A stretch of 55,444 nucleotides of DNA from Prosthecobacter debontii (lineage in GTDB: Bacteria; Verrucomicrobiota; Verrucomicrobiia; Verrucomicrobiales; Verrucomicrobiaceae). The position numbers and the translations under genes are program-made. The stretch is from contig CAMAQH010000024.1 in the NCBI GenBank assembly GCA_945860295.1, positions 1 to 55,444 on the forward strand, in the 5' to 3' direction. The notes below the pieces were generated by a model, which saw only the letters and a program-made list of their open reading frames with translations, was not told the DNA's origin and did not search any database. Shown piece after piece: positions 7,876-15,974 of this stretch; position 1 is the stretch's first letter; every line of letters starts with the position of its first letter.

Positions 7876-10398
7876 TTAAAGCTCGATCTTCACCGGCGGC
7901 GGTGGCTTGAGCTTGATGGCGGGCTGCTCACCCGTGTCTCCGCCGTCTTCTGGACCGATGGGTACGGCTCGGCGGATGGGGCTGCCGTCATCATTGACAG
8001 GCCGCGCGCGTAGCACGGGTTGCTCGGAGTTGTAGGGATCTGCTCCGACGACGATGGGGTCCTGAATATGCACGGCTTCCAGGTGAGCAAATTTATTTAG
8101 ATCGGCAGGCAGGACGGTTTCGCCGAGAGTCGTGATCTGGTGGTGAAAAGCCGCGAGATCAGCCGGCAGCCCATCTCCCGTATGGACAGGACATGTGGCA
8201 TTGAAAGGTGTGCCAGGGCGCAGGTACTCGTAGTAGGTGTTGCGGACGGATTTGGAGACGCCGTCAGGGCCTTTGATCTTCTCATAACAGAAGTCCGTGG
8301 CGCGCAGTCCGCTGCTGCGACAGACCTCGACTCGGTCGGCTGACTCAGGCGGAGTGAAGTCCTGCGCGGTGTGGCCTTTGACTGAGGCATTGATGATGTC
8401 AGTCCAGATGGGCAGGGCGACTTTGTTGGAGAAGGCTTCAGGATAAATGGTTTTCTGCTTATCAAATCCGACCCACACGCCGCAGGTGACTGAGGAGGTA
8501 TAGCCGAGGAACCAGAGGTCTTTGTATTCGTGATGCGTGCCGGTTTTGCCAGCGGCTGGGAAATCCCCAAGACCATATTCAATGGAGGGTGAGCCGGTGC
8601 CACGATGCAGGGCTTCATCCAAACAAGTGTGGGTCTGCCATGCGGCGATTTCGTCCATAGCGCGCACGCTTTGCAGCGTGGCTTCATCGAGCTGGAAGAC
8701 GGTCTTGTCGTTGGCGTCTGAGATGCGCTGGATCAGGTGCTGCCTGGCTGGGCGTTTACCGCCGGTGGCAAAGCAGGAGTAGGCCAGGCACATCTCATCA
8801 AGTTTGGCTTCACTGGCTCCGAGACAGGCAGAGGCGGCATCACGCAGCGGTGAGGTGATGCCTGCTTTAGTGACGAAATCTTTGAAGCTGGCTTTGAGCA
8901 GTCCGCGCTCCAGAGCCACATTTTCCCCGAGGCGCACGGTGGCGGAGTTACGCGAGGCGGCGAGTGCCTCGCGGACGGTGATTTGTGTGCGCGACCATCT
9001 AGGATTCGGCACCTCCAGGCCATACTCACCGAGGATGCCAGTGAAACCGCCGATCATGACGCGGTCATTGCCGAGTGGCTCGTCGGGCAACGTCGTCATC
9101 GGGAAAATGTTCGGCTGATTAAAGGCCGCCGCATAGACGAATGGGATGAAAGCTGTGCCGGTGGGGCGGAGGCTGTCAGTGGCGCGGTTGTATTGGCTGT
9201 CGTTAAAATCACGTCCGCCGACCAGGGCCAGGATGGAGCCATCTTTGTTATCCATGACGATGGCGGCACCCTGCAAGTACTCAGGTTTCGGGCGCGGTGT
9301 CGTAGCGTCGGGTCCACCAGCAGAGATCTTTTTGCGCCAGTCGGTGATCGTTCCACGAAACTGATCATAGGTCTGGTGGTCGTAGCCAGGGTGCTTCTCC
9401 ACCTCACTAAGGCGCTTCTTCATGACCTGCTCAGCCTTGGTCTGGAGTTCTTTGTCGATGCTGGTATAGATCTTGAATCCGCCACTCAGCGCGCGCTCTT
9501 CACCCACAAGCGCGACGACTTCTTCACGCACGGCATCAAAGGCATAACTCAGTCGTGGGTCTGTGCTTTGCGGTGTGGTAATGATGGGTGTCTTCTTGAT
9601 CTCATCTGCTTCTTCACGCGAGACGTGCTTTTCGATCACCATGCGTTCGAGCACCCAGTCACGCTCCTTTTTGGCACGCTCAGGATGGCGGATTGGCTCG
9701 ATGTTATTCGGACTCTTGATGAGGCCTGCAACGGTTGCGGACTCGCCGAGAGTCAGCTCTTTGGCATCTTTACCAAAGTAACCTCGAGCTGCGGCCTGGA
9801 TGCCGTGGAAGTTTTTGCCGAAGAAGATGCGGTTTAAATACAGCTCCAAGATCTCTGATTTCGAGAAAGCGCGCTCGATGCGCTGAGCCACGAAGGCCTC
9901 CATGAGTTTGCGTTTGTAGCTGCGCTCCATCAGCCCAAAGGTCTGGCGGGCGAGCTGCTGAGTGATGGTGCTGGCTCCCTGAGTGACTTCGCCAGCCTTG
10001 AAATTCAGATACACGGCTCGCACCAGCCCGATGTAATCCACTCCGTCATGCTGGAAAAAGCGGCTGTCTTCCTGTGAAACCAGCGCGTCGATAAAATGCT
10101 GTGGGATGTCCTTGATGGAAACTGGCGTTCGATTCAGCACATAGATGCGGGACAACTCCTCACCATTCCGGTCATAAATCAGACTGGCTGCCTCCAGCTT
10201 CTTGAGTTCATCGAGATCATACGTTTGCGCCTTCTGGCGCAGCGGACTCACAATCACGGCGTAAATGCCGAGCAAGGTCACACCCATGAGCAGAGTTAGC
10301 GCCATGAGCGCACTGAACCACACGCGGCGGTAAAAGGGCAGCTTCAGGCCGGATTCGCCGCGCCAGTTGGTATTAGGATTCGGTTCGAGACCAAACAT
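7876..10398 (-). CDS. Class A penicillin-binding protein (PBP1A-like), with altered transpeptidase SxxK box
   Basis: 840 residues: a short cytoplasmic N-terminus, one membrane helix (about 27-52), a GT51 glycosyltransferase domain with the catalytic glutamate at E110 (SQEDSRFFQHDGVD), then a transpeptidase domain. It polymerises lipid II and should cross-link peptidoglycan. SRN (482-484) and KTG (618-620) of the penicillin-binding fold are intact. The position of the nucleophile box, GSAFKPF in relatives, reads GTAFIPF: T415 replaces Ser and I418 replaces Lys. No other SxxK fits the spacing, so the transpeptidase may be inactive. The C-terminal tail is rich in proline and polar residues. I start at the ATG at 10398; an upstream start at 10482 would overlap the divergent gene and adds unlike residues. 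Confidence 0.9.
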   Translation of the reverse strand: MFGLEPNPNTNWRGESGLKLPFYRRVWFSALMALTLLMGVTLLGIYAVIVSPLRQKAQTYDLDELKKLEAASLIYDRNGEELSRIYVLNRTPVSIKDIPQHFIDALVSQEDSRFFQHDGVDYIGLVRAVYLNFKAGEVTQGASTITQQLARQTFGLMERSYKRKLMEAFVAQRIERAFSKSEILELYLNRIFFGKNFHGIQAAARGYFGKDAKELTLGESATVAGLIKSPNNIEPIRHPERAKKERDWVLERMVIEKHVSREEADEIKKTPIITTPQSTDPRLSYAFDAVREEVVALVGEERALSGGFKIYTSIDKELQTKAEQVMKKRLSEVEKHPGYDHQTYDQFRGTITDWRKKISAGGPDATTPRPKPEYLQGAAIVMDNKDGSILALVGGRDFNDSQYNRATDSLRPTGTAFIPFVYAAAFNQPNIFPMTTLPDEPLGNDRVMIGGFTGILGEYGLEVPNPRWSRTQITVREALAASRNSATVRLGENVALERGLLKASFKDFVTKAGITSPLRDAASACLGASEAKLDEMCLAYSCFATGGKRPARQHLIQRISDANDKTVFQLDEATLQSVRAMDEIAAWQTHTCLDEALHRGTGSPSIEYGLGDFPAAGKTGTHHEYKDLWFLGYTSSVTCGVWVGFDKQKTIYPEAFSNKVALPIWTDIINASVKGHTAQDFTPPESADRVEVCRSSGLRATDFCYEKIKGPDGVSKSVRNTYYEYLRPGTPFNATCPVHTGDGLPADLAAFHHQITTLGETVLPADLNKFAHLEAVHIQDPIVVGADPYNSEQPVLRARPVNDDGSPIRRAVPIGPEDGGDTGEQPAIKLKPPPPVKIEL

Positions 10399-10467
10399 AA
10401 GAGGTGGCTTGTGATAAAAAAGAAAACCTAAAGTAGCCATACCACGCCTGCCCGCTAGCTTTTTCCC

Positions 10468-11517
10468 GTGCCTCATCTTCATCAGCTCCTGCTCGACCGA
10501 CTCGCCTCAGCGCAGCGCCTCACTTTTGCTGAGGTCATGGAGCTAGCGCTCTATCATCCCGAGCACGGCTACTATGGATCCGCGCCGCGTCGCATCGGCC
10601 GCAGTGGTGACTTTTACACCGCCGTCAGCGTCGGACCACTCTATGGCCGACTGCTCGTAGCCCTGGCTCAACAAGTGCGTGCGGAGATGGGCAATCCATC
10701 CGAGTTCATCATTATCGAACAAGCCGCACATGACGGCCAACTCGCTGAGGATATCCTCACTGAAAGCACGCTGGACTACCTCATCGTCGAGCCAAACCCA
10801 CGCTACGAAGTCGTGCAGCGTGAGAAACTAGCGCGCTTTGCTCAGCGCGTCCGCTGGGTCAAATCACTCGCAGACATACCCGAGCTGCCCGCACTCTTTA
10901 TCTGCAATGAACTCCCCGATGCCATGCCCGTGCACCTCATCCGCTGGACTGGCTCTGAGTGGCAGGAGTTGCAGGTAAAGGCGGAGGCTACGGGCGCGTT
11001 GTCTTTCTCCCTCGGCCCCCTTTCATCCCTCGAACTCGCCGCTGAAGTAGCGCGCCTGCCGCTCGATCTGCCCACTGGCTACACCACCGAGATCGGACTC
11101 GCTTCGATCCAATGGATGCGTGAGCTGGCTGTCGCAAAGTTTCGCGGCACCGTGTTCATCGCCGACTACGGCTTCGATCACCACGAGCTGTATGCGCCAG
11201 AGCGCCACACCGGCACGCTACGCCGCTACCATGAGCATCAGACCGACGACCGCGTTCTAGAAAACCTCGGCGAATGCGACCTCACCACGCACATCAATTT
11301 CACCCGACTCAGTGAGATCGCCGAAGCCGCCGGCATGACCCAGCGCACCTATGAGCATCAGGGCCGCTTTCTGGGAAAACTCGGATTGCCCTGGCTAGCA
11401 ACCCTGGAAGGCCACACCCCAGATGCGGCCACACAAGCCCTCCTCCGCCAGTATCACTCACTCACGCATCCCGCTTTCCTCGGTCGTTCGTTTCGAGTGC
11501 TCTTGCTTGGCAAATGA
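10468..11517 (+). CDS. MidA/NDUFAF7-like (COG1565) SAM-dependent methyltransferase
   Basis: 349 residues starting at GTG, divergent from the PBP gene. The N-terminal YGSAPRRIGRSGDFYTAVSVGPLYG matches the signature of the COG1565/MidA family, whose mitochondrial member methylates an arginine of a complex I subunit. HEHQTDD, the INFTRLSE segment and a C-terminal leucine-rich end also fit. The SAM loop is degenerate: the family's glycine-rich ELGPGRG-like sequence reads IEQAAHDGQL here. Methyltransferase activity is therefore inferred and might be altered. The bacterial substrate is unknown. No respiratory complex I genes lie nearby. Confidence 0.75.
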   Translation: MPHLHQLLLDRLASAQRLTFAEVMELALYHPEHGYYGSAPRRIGRSGDFYTAVSVGPLYGRLLVALAQQVRAEMGNPSEFIIIEQAAHDGQLAEDILTESTLDYLIVEPNPRYEVVQREKLARFAQRVRWVKSLADIPELPALFICNELPDAMPVHLIRWTGSEWQELQVKAEATGALSFSLGPLSSLELAAEVARLPLDLPTGYTTEIGLASIQWMRELAVAKFRGTVFIADYGFDHHELYAPERHTGTLRRYHEHQTDDRVLENLGECDLTTHINFTRLSEIAEAAGMTQRTYEHQGRFLGKLGLPWLATLEGHTPDAATQALLRQYHSLTHPAFLGRSFRVLLLGK

Positions 11518-12000
11518 ACCGTTCTGGGCATTCTCATGCTAGCACTCGTCGATGAGCGGCTACTCAAAAAGATTTAAGCCCTCCAAGCTGCGAACTATCA
11601 CATGAGAAAGCACGCCTGGCACGCACTTAACAAGTGACCGCCTGCCGTCGATTCATCCCCTTTCCGCAATGCCATTTTCTCACATTATGATTCGGGCATG
11701 GCGCTACGTTGCATCCAATGGGACGAAAACAGACCCCAACGATGACCTTTTTGGCGGCTCGGAATTCCATGAGTTTGTCAAAACTCATACCTCACGAGCC
11801 CATCCTAGCACAATACGAGGGAAAGAATCAGCGCGGAGGGTAGGTATCGGGCCTTCAAATGGTCGTGTGGTTTTTGCAACTAACGCCCCGTATGCATCCA
11901 GCGACAGAAATTCTTTGCACCCCAATATTCAGAGGTGTAAATCCGACCAAGCGCATCCGTTTAGGCCAAACTTGTTCGATAAACGTTACCTATTCTAACC
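11518..12000. other. 483-base stretch with no convincing gene
   Basis: The region is lower in coding signal than its surroundings. The only frame of any length (11669-11998, plus strand) has no recognisable domain, no ribosome-binding site and an erratic composition, so I do not call it. There is no clear terminator for the MidA-like gene and no repeat above background. The last 60 bases before 12001 are AT-rich and may hold the promoter of the cytochrome gene, but I cannot fix a -35/-10 pair. It marks the left border of the light-related region. Confidence 0.4.
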
Positions 12001-12468
12001 ATGAAAAAAATCCTTTACATTGCTGTCCTCGGAACGCTCTCTACATCCCCACTGTTGGCTGAAGACAAGGTTGATTTTGAAAAGCAAGTTTTTCCCATTA
12101 TCAAAACAAGCTGCGTGACCTGCCATCGGCCCGCCTATGATGAGACCAAAGACGGTCAAACTCGGACCAAGAAACCAAAAGCAGGGATCATTTTTTCAAC
12201 CAAAGAGGGCATTCTAACCGCGAAGGATGAAGACGGAGAGTTAGTCTTAGTGCCGGGAGATGCTGATAAGTCGCGAATGTTGCAGGTCACACTGCTTCCT
12301 GTCGATGATGACATGCATTTCCCCCCGAAAGACAAAGCACCGCAGTGGACAAAAGTAGATCAGGAGCTTTTCGCGAAGTGGATCAAATCAGGCGCAGATT
12401 TTGGTTCATGGACCGCTGACCCTGCTCCCAACGAGGCTCTCGAATGGGATGGAAAAGAGAAGCCTTAG
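12001..12468 (+). CDS. Secreted c-type cytochrome-domain protein (planctomycete-type, monoheme)
   Basis: 155 residues with a signal peptide (MKKILYIAVLGTLSTSPLLA, cleavage near 20-21) and one heme c site, CVTCH (C38, C41, H42). A methionine in DDDMHFPP about 60 residues later is a plausible sixth ligand. The N-terminal DFEKQVFPIIKTSCVTCH resembles the small cytochrome domain found in planctomycete and verrucomicrobial secreted proteins, usually attached to larger domains. Here it stands alone. It should be periplasmic and could pass electrons or bind a small molecule; no partner oxidase or dehydrogenase is next to it. It precedes a BLUF photoreceptor gene by about 125 bases on the same strand. 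Confidence 0.8.
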   Translation: MKKILYIAVLGTLSTSPLLAEDKVDFEKQVFPIIKTSCVTCHRPAYDETKDGQTRTKKPKAGIIFSTKEGILTAKDEDGELVLVPGDADKSRMLQVTLLPVDDDMHFPPKDKAPQWTKVDQELFAKWIKSGADFGSWTADPAPNEALEWDGKEKP

Positions 12469-12593
12469 TTTTAGCGACCCTTCCTAAACCGACTATAGTG
12501 CCCCCATTGAGGACTGCGTCTTTCCGGTGAAGAAACCCTTTGGATGTCGGCCCATATTACCATTTCTTCAATGCCCACCCTCCTCACATCGGC

Positions 12594-13007
12594 ATGTATT
12601 TTTTAATCTACGTCAGTATCGCTGCAAAACGGTATAATGGCACAGAGCTCAAAGGCTTCTTGCAGGAGTGGAGAACCAATAATGAAAGAATGGATCTCAC
12701 GGGGATGCTGCTCTACAAAGACGGCAAGTTCATGCAAGTGCTCGAAGGGGAAGAGGAAGCGGTAAAAAAATTGTCGTCAAAAATCGACCGTGACCCAAGA
12801 CACACCCAAGTGAACCTGCTTTTGGAAGGACCCGCGACATATCGTGAGTTTCCGGACTGGTCGATGGGATTTACCGATCTCGACTCTTCTGAGATTACGA
12901 GTGTCGCCGGGTATTCAGAGTTCATGAACACTCCGCTCACCGCAGACGCCTACTCCACGAGCCCGACGCGCGCTCAACGATTGCTGCGCATTTTTAAACG
13001 GTCCTAG
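12594..13007 (+). CDS. BLUF-domain blue-light photoreceptor (stand-alone, FAD-binding)
   Basis: 137 residues from the ATG at 12594; a TTG at 12540 could add 18 residues that are not part of the domain. Residues 1-95 form a BLUF domain, which binds flavin and senses blue light. The flavin-site residues Y6, N30, Q48, W89 and M91 are all present, and their spacings (24, 18, 41 and 2) are the same as for Y21, N45, Q63, W104 and M106 of AppA. TGMLLYKDGKFMQVLEGE and DPRH are typical. A short basic tail (residues 96-137) carries no output domain, so this is a short BLUF that must signal through a partner. It lies about 1.1 kb upstream of the rhodopsin gene on the same strand. Confidence 0.93.
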   Translation: MYFLIYVSIAAKRYNGTELKGFLQEWRTNNERMDLTGMLLYKDGKFMQVLEGEEEAVKKLSSKIDRDPRHTQVNLLLEGPATYREFPDWSMGFTDLDSSEITSVAGYSEFMNTPLTADAYSTSPTRAQRLLRIFKRS

Positions 13008-13024
13008 CGCTCTCGCTAATCACC

Positions 13025-13183
13025 TCACTGGGTCTGCTCAGCCTCAAGCAGAATGTTCTTGTGTCGCAACACCTCCGTGAGTGCGGCCACCGTGGTTGCT
13101 CTGGCCTGCGCGGTCATCTGCTCCATTTTGGAGTGCACGGCAGCATCCTCTTGGTTCTGAGCCTCGCACTGTATACTATATCG
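13025..13183 (-). pseudogene. Coding-like fragment, minus strand, 3' end of an unknown gene
   Basis: Read on the minus strand, 13183 down to 13025 is open without a start codon. It encodes a helical, glutamine- and alanine-rich C-terminus (HSKMEQMTAQARATTVAAL then LRHKNILLEAEQTQ) ending in TGA. The composition looks like a real protein tail and not chance sequence, but the part upstream of it is broken by stops. I do not recognise the protein. It is probably debris of a gene disrupted by insertion or deletion next to the BLUF gene. Confidence 0.3.
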
Positions 13184-13281
13184 TCAGCACTTCTACTTGA
13201 AGACCGAGGAAAGGCGGGGACGTGGGTTCCATCACGGATTCTTTTTGATCTGCCGAAAAATCATTGATGCCCGCGGTTTGC

Positions 13282-13680
13282 TCACGTCTCTGCAAATGAG
13301 TTTAGCACACATTGAAACGTTTCCTCCTCATTCTCGTAAAATCCAATGATGATGCCTAAACCGGTGAATATCCAGAACGCACCGGAGGAGTCCAGTCTGT
13401 TGTTATCGTGTGTCCTCAACGTGGCGGAATAAATCGGACAAGCATCCGCCAGAGCAACTCGAACTCAATTTTGACGCGCCGCCTGCTCCGCTTCGAGCAT
13501 TCGAGCTCCTCGCAGATTGATCATAACAGCAATTTAGTCCGGCCCCTTGCGTAAGCTTTTCTCATTAATGCCCACGAGCTTCCACTCGATAATTGTGCGC
13601 CGCGCAAGACCGCGCTCCGAAGCACGCTTCACCATCTTGTCAAAGGCAACCGAGCCCAGACGCAACAAGCTGCTTCAGCG
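13282..13680 (-). pseudogene. Decayed transposase remnant, ISL3-family-like
   Basis: On the minus strand one frame reads VAFDKMVKRASERGLARR then VGINEKSLRKG, followed by a stop (13535-13533). It continues with IAVMINLRGARMLEAEQAAR to a second stop (13467-13465). The first part resembles the segment of ISL3-family transposases around GxDEKSxRKG, where the usual Asp is Asn here. The same frame then stays open to 13282 with sequence I do not recognise (includes GAFWIFTGLGIIIGFYENEE). There is no start codon. It is an inactive element relic next to the light genes. The family call rests on about 60 residues. Confidence 0.45.
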
Positions 13681-14116
13681 ACTAAACTCCTTGGCTCAAG
13701 ACGCCACGCCTATCTCTGTGGCACCGGCACGTGCATTGAGCAGACATGGCACTCGACCTCGATGTTCGTGTGACACTGCCAGAGGTTTAGAGACAACGCT
13801 AGCGTTGCTTCTCCCAACCATGCACATACTGCCTTTGACCGGAGGTATTGCTCCACTTCACGTCACACTGAAATGTTAAAATGATCAAAAAGAAGCCCAG
13901 TTGGCCTACACGGTCGTTATCAATTCCATGGGCAGTAATTTCACCTTCGGCTAACCTAGCGATAGTGAAAACATCTGCCTTGTCTGATCAACAACCTATT
14001 TCTAATTTCTAGCTTGCTGGATTGTCTAAATTAAGTTGTTGTAGAACTCTAACCAAAAAATAAAACCCTCAGCGCCGTCATATTAACACAACCCAACTCA
14101 ACAAAAACATTAGCCT
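13681..14116. other. Non-coding stretch upstream of the rhodopsin gene
   Basis: The first 200 bases may be further degraded transposon DNA. A plus-strand frame at 13547-13879 lies antisense to the transposase relic and is not credible as a gene. From about 13980 the sequence is AT-rich (ATTGTCTAAATTAAG, CCAAAAAATAAAAC), as expected for a promoter and untranslated leader of the rhodopsin gene. No Shine-Dalgarno sequence is present before the ATG at 14117, and I see no unambiguous -35/-10 pair. Confidence 0.4.
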
Positions 14117-14932
14117 ATGAACCTGACTCCAAAATCCCTAATCTCCAAAGCATCCGGGCTTGCTCTGCTTGGATTGCTATTCACCAGCAACACATTTGCC
14201 GCTAGCCCAGGTGGTGGTGACCTCAAATCTGACGATATTGTCGGAATCTCCTTCTGGATTATTTCGATGGCACTCGTGGCGGCGACTGCCTTCTTCTTTT
14301 TGGAGACACAGCGAGTCACCCCGAAGTGGAAGACTTCCCTCACGGTGTCAGGCTTGGTGACGATGGTAGCTGCCACGCACTACTTCTACATGCGTGATGT
14401 GTGGGTGGCCACAGGCAACACACCAACCGTTTTCCGCTATATTGACTGGTTGATCACGGTTCCTCTCCTGATGGTCGAATTTTACTTGATTCTCTCAGCA
14501 ATCACCAAAGTTCCTGGAGGTGTATTTTGGCGCTTGATGATCGGAACTATCGTGATGCTTGTTGGTGGTTATTTGGGCGAGGCCGGTTACATGAACGCCT
14601 TGTTCGCATTCATCATAGGAATGGCTGGCTGGGCATTTATCCTATGGGAAATCTTCCTCGGTGAGGCTGGAAAGATCAATGCGAAATCGTCACCTCCAGC
14701 GGTTCAGTCTGCTTTCACCCTCATGCGTTGGATCGTTGTGATTGGTTGGGCGATTTATCCGATCGGATATTTCCTCGGCTATCTCACCGGAGCGAGTCCA
14801 GAGAAAAGCATGGTACTCTTGAATGTGGTTTACAACCTTGCTGACGTGGTGAACAAAATCGCCTTCGGGGTGATCATTTGGACCGCTGCGACGAGCGAAA
14901 GCGATAAAGTCCTAAACTCTTCCAAAGCTTGA
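14117..14932 (+). CDS. Proteorhodopsin-type light-driven outward proton pump
   Basis: 271 residues: a signal peptide (about 1-29), then seven membrane helices. Retinal binds K247 in NLADVVNK. Helix C has R107, D110 (Schiff-base counterion), T114 and E121 (cytoplasmic proton donor), the DTE set of proton-pumping proteorhodopsins at exact spacing. H88, the partner of the counterion, is present. The spectral-tuning position (L105 of marine green proteorhodopsin) is L118, which predicts green absorption. F165 sits where xanthorhodopsin has the glycine that opens a window for a carotenoid antenna, so no antenna is expected. The protein should pump protons out of the cell in light. It is the first gene of a same-strand cluster whose next five genes make retinal. 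A hairpin 17 bases past the stop may set its mRNA level apart from theirs. Confidence 0.97.
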   Translation: MNLTPKSLISKASGLALLGLLFTSNTFAASPGGGDLKSDDIVGISFWIISMALVAATAFFFLETQRVTPKWKTSLTVSGLVTMVAATHYFYMRDVWVATGNTPTVFRYIDWLITVPLLMVEFYLILSAITKVPGGVFWRLMIGTIVMLVGGYLGEAGYMNALFAFIIGMAGWAFILWEIFLGEAGKINAKSSPPAVQSAFTLMRWIVVIGWAIYPIGYFLGYLTGASPEKSMVLLNVVYNLADVVNKIAFGVIIWTAATSESDKVLNSSKA

Positions 14933-14948
14933 TCGAGTTCGCAAGGAC

Positions 14949-14978
14949 GGGAGTTGGATGCTGGTTGCTACAACTCCC
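14949..14978 (+). terminator. Hairpin between rhodopsin and crtE
   Basis: GGGAGTTG at 14949-14956 pairs perfectly with CAACTCCC at 14971-14978 around a 14-base loop, 17 bases after the rhodopsin stop. There is no run of T after it, so it is not a classical intrinsic terminator. It could protect the 3' end of a rhodopsin transcript or partly attenuate transcription into crtE, which would give much more rhodopsin than pathway enzymes. Confidence 0.45.
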
Positions 14979-15049
14979 TAACCTTGACGAAACACAGATC
15001 ATTTTGTGCCGGCACCTGACGGTGTAGGGCAATTCATTGTTTCTCATTC

Positions 15050-15955
15050 ATGAACGCTCAGCCCCTAACATCTTCTGGTTTGTCGTCGGCAGTGGCAGAC
15101 GATTTACTCGATAAAGTGGAGGGGGTGATGCGTGGCTTGGTCACTCGCGGGGAGCCTGATGGAGGAGATATGTTGTCGGATTCCGCCCGGGCCGCCGTCG
15201 GCCATCTGGCCGCAGGTGGTCTACGGGTGCGTGCGCGTCTTGCTCTCGAAGCAAGCATCGCGCTCAGCCTTTCATCGCAGGACTCCATTAAACTCGCTGC
15301 AACTGCCGAGCTTTTGCACAACGCATCGCTTGTGCATGATGACTTGCAAGATCGCGAAAACCTCCGGCGAGGCATTCCGACAGTGTGGGTGGCCTATGGC
15401 GACGAAGTGGCGATTTGCGCAGGGGATCTACTCCTGTCTGCCGCTTATGGTGCGCTTGCAGCGGTTAGTAATACTCGGCTGTTGCCGGATTTGATCGCAC
15501 TCGTTCATGCCCGCACGGCGCTGGTGGTAAGCGGTCAATGCGCAGAGTTTGCTGCAAAGCGGCAACAGGTCACTGACATGGCGGTGTATGAGAAAATAGC
15601 TGTTGGGAAATCTGGCGCATTGCTTAGCCTGCCATTGGAGCTGGCCTTGGCAGCGGCTGGTAAAAAGGAGTGGATGGGCGAGGCGAGGCGGGCGGCGGAG
15701 GCTTTTGGCATTGGCTATCAGATCATGGACGACATCGAAGATGTTGAAAGTGATGCCGCTGGCAATAACGGGCCGCGTGCGGTCAATGCACTTTTGGTTT
15801 TGAGGGCTGCGGGCCATGGACTGAACGCCGAGAAGGTCGCTCGTGAGATCGGCCTGGGGCATCTGCGCACGGCGACTGCATTGGCGGATTGTCTGCCGAA
15901 CGGAGCGGGCGCATTCCTTCGAGGTCTAGCCTTGGCACTGTGCCAACGGCTTTAG
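15050..15955 (+). CDS. crtE: Geranylgeranyl diphosphate synthase (polyprenyl synthetase)
   Basis: 301 residues of the trans-isoprenyl diphosphate synthase fold. The first aspartate-rich motif is DDLQD (97-101, in LVHDDLQDRENLRRG) and the second is DDIED (227-231, in QIMDDIED), which together bind the magnesium-diphosphate. The residues 4-5 positions before the first motif are small (S93, L94) rather than the bulky aromatics of farnesyl diphosphate synthases, which fits a C20 product. It supplies GGPP to phytoene synthase encoded two genes downstream. It begins 117 bases after the rhodopsin stop and may have its own promoter in that gap. The start ATG at 15050 lacks a strong Shine-Dalgarno sequence. 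Confidence 0.92.
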   Translation: MNAQPLTSSGLSSAVADDLLDKVEGVMRGLVTRGEPDGGDMLSDSARAAVGHLAAGGLRVRARLALEASIALSLSSQDSIKLAATAELLHNASLVHDDLQDRENLRRGIPTVWVAYGDEVAICAGDLLLSAAYGALAAVSNTRLLPDLIALVHARTALVVSGQCAEFAAKRQQVTDMAVYEKIAVGKSGALLSLPLELALAAAGKKEWMGEARRAAEAFGIGYQIMDDIEDVESDAAGNNGPRAVNALLVLRAAGHGLNAEKVAREIGLGHLRTATALADCLPNGAGAFLRGLALALCQRL

Positions 15956-15974
15956 ATTTGAGGAAAGTATCTTT

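Noticed and set aside
11617-11632. Possible sigma-54 promoter (TGGCAC then TTAACA)
   Set aside because: The -12 element lacks the essential GC, and no gene starts at a fitting distance.
11669-11998. 109-codon frame upstream of the cytochrome gene
   Set aside because: It has no domain, no ribosome-binding site and an irregular composition, and lies in a low-coding stretch.
13547-13879. 110-codon plus-strand frame left of rhodopsin
   Set aside because: It is antisense to the transposase relic read on the minus strand and shows an Arg/Ser/Leu-rich shadow composition.
14117-14932. Xanthorhodopsin-type pump with carotenoid antenna
   Set aside because: The helix E position that must be glycine is F165, and no ketolase or hydroxylase gene is in the cluster.
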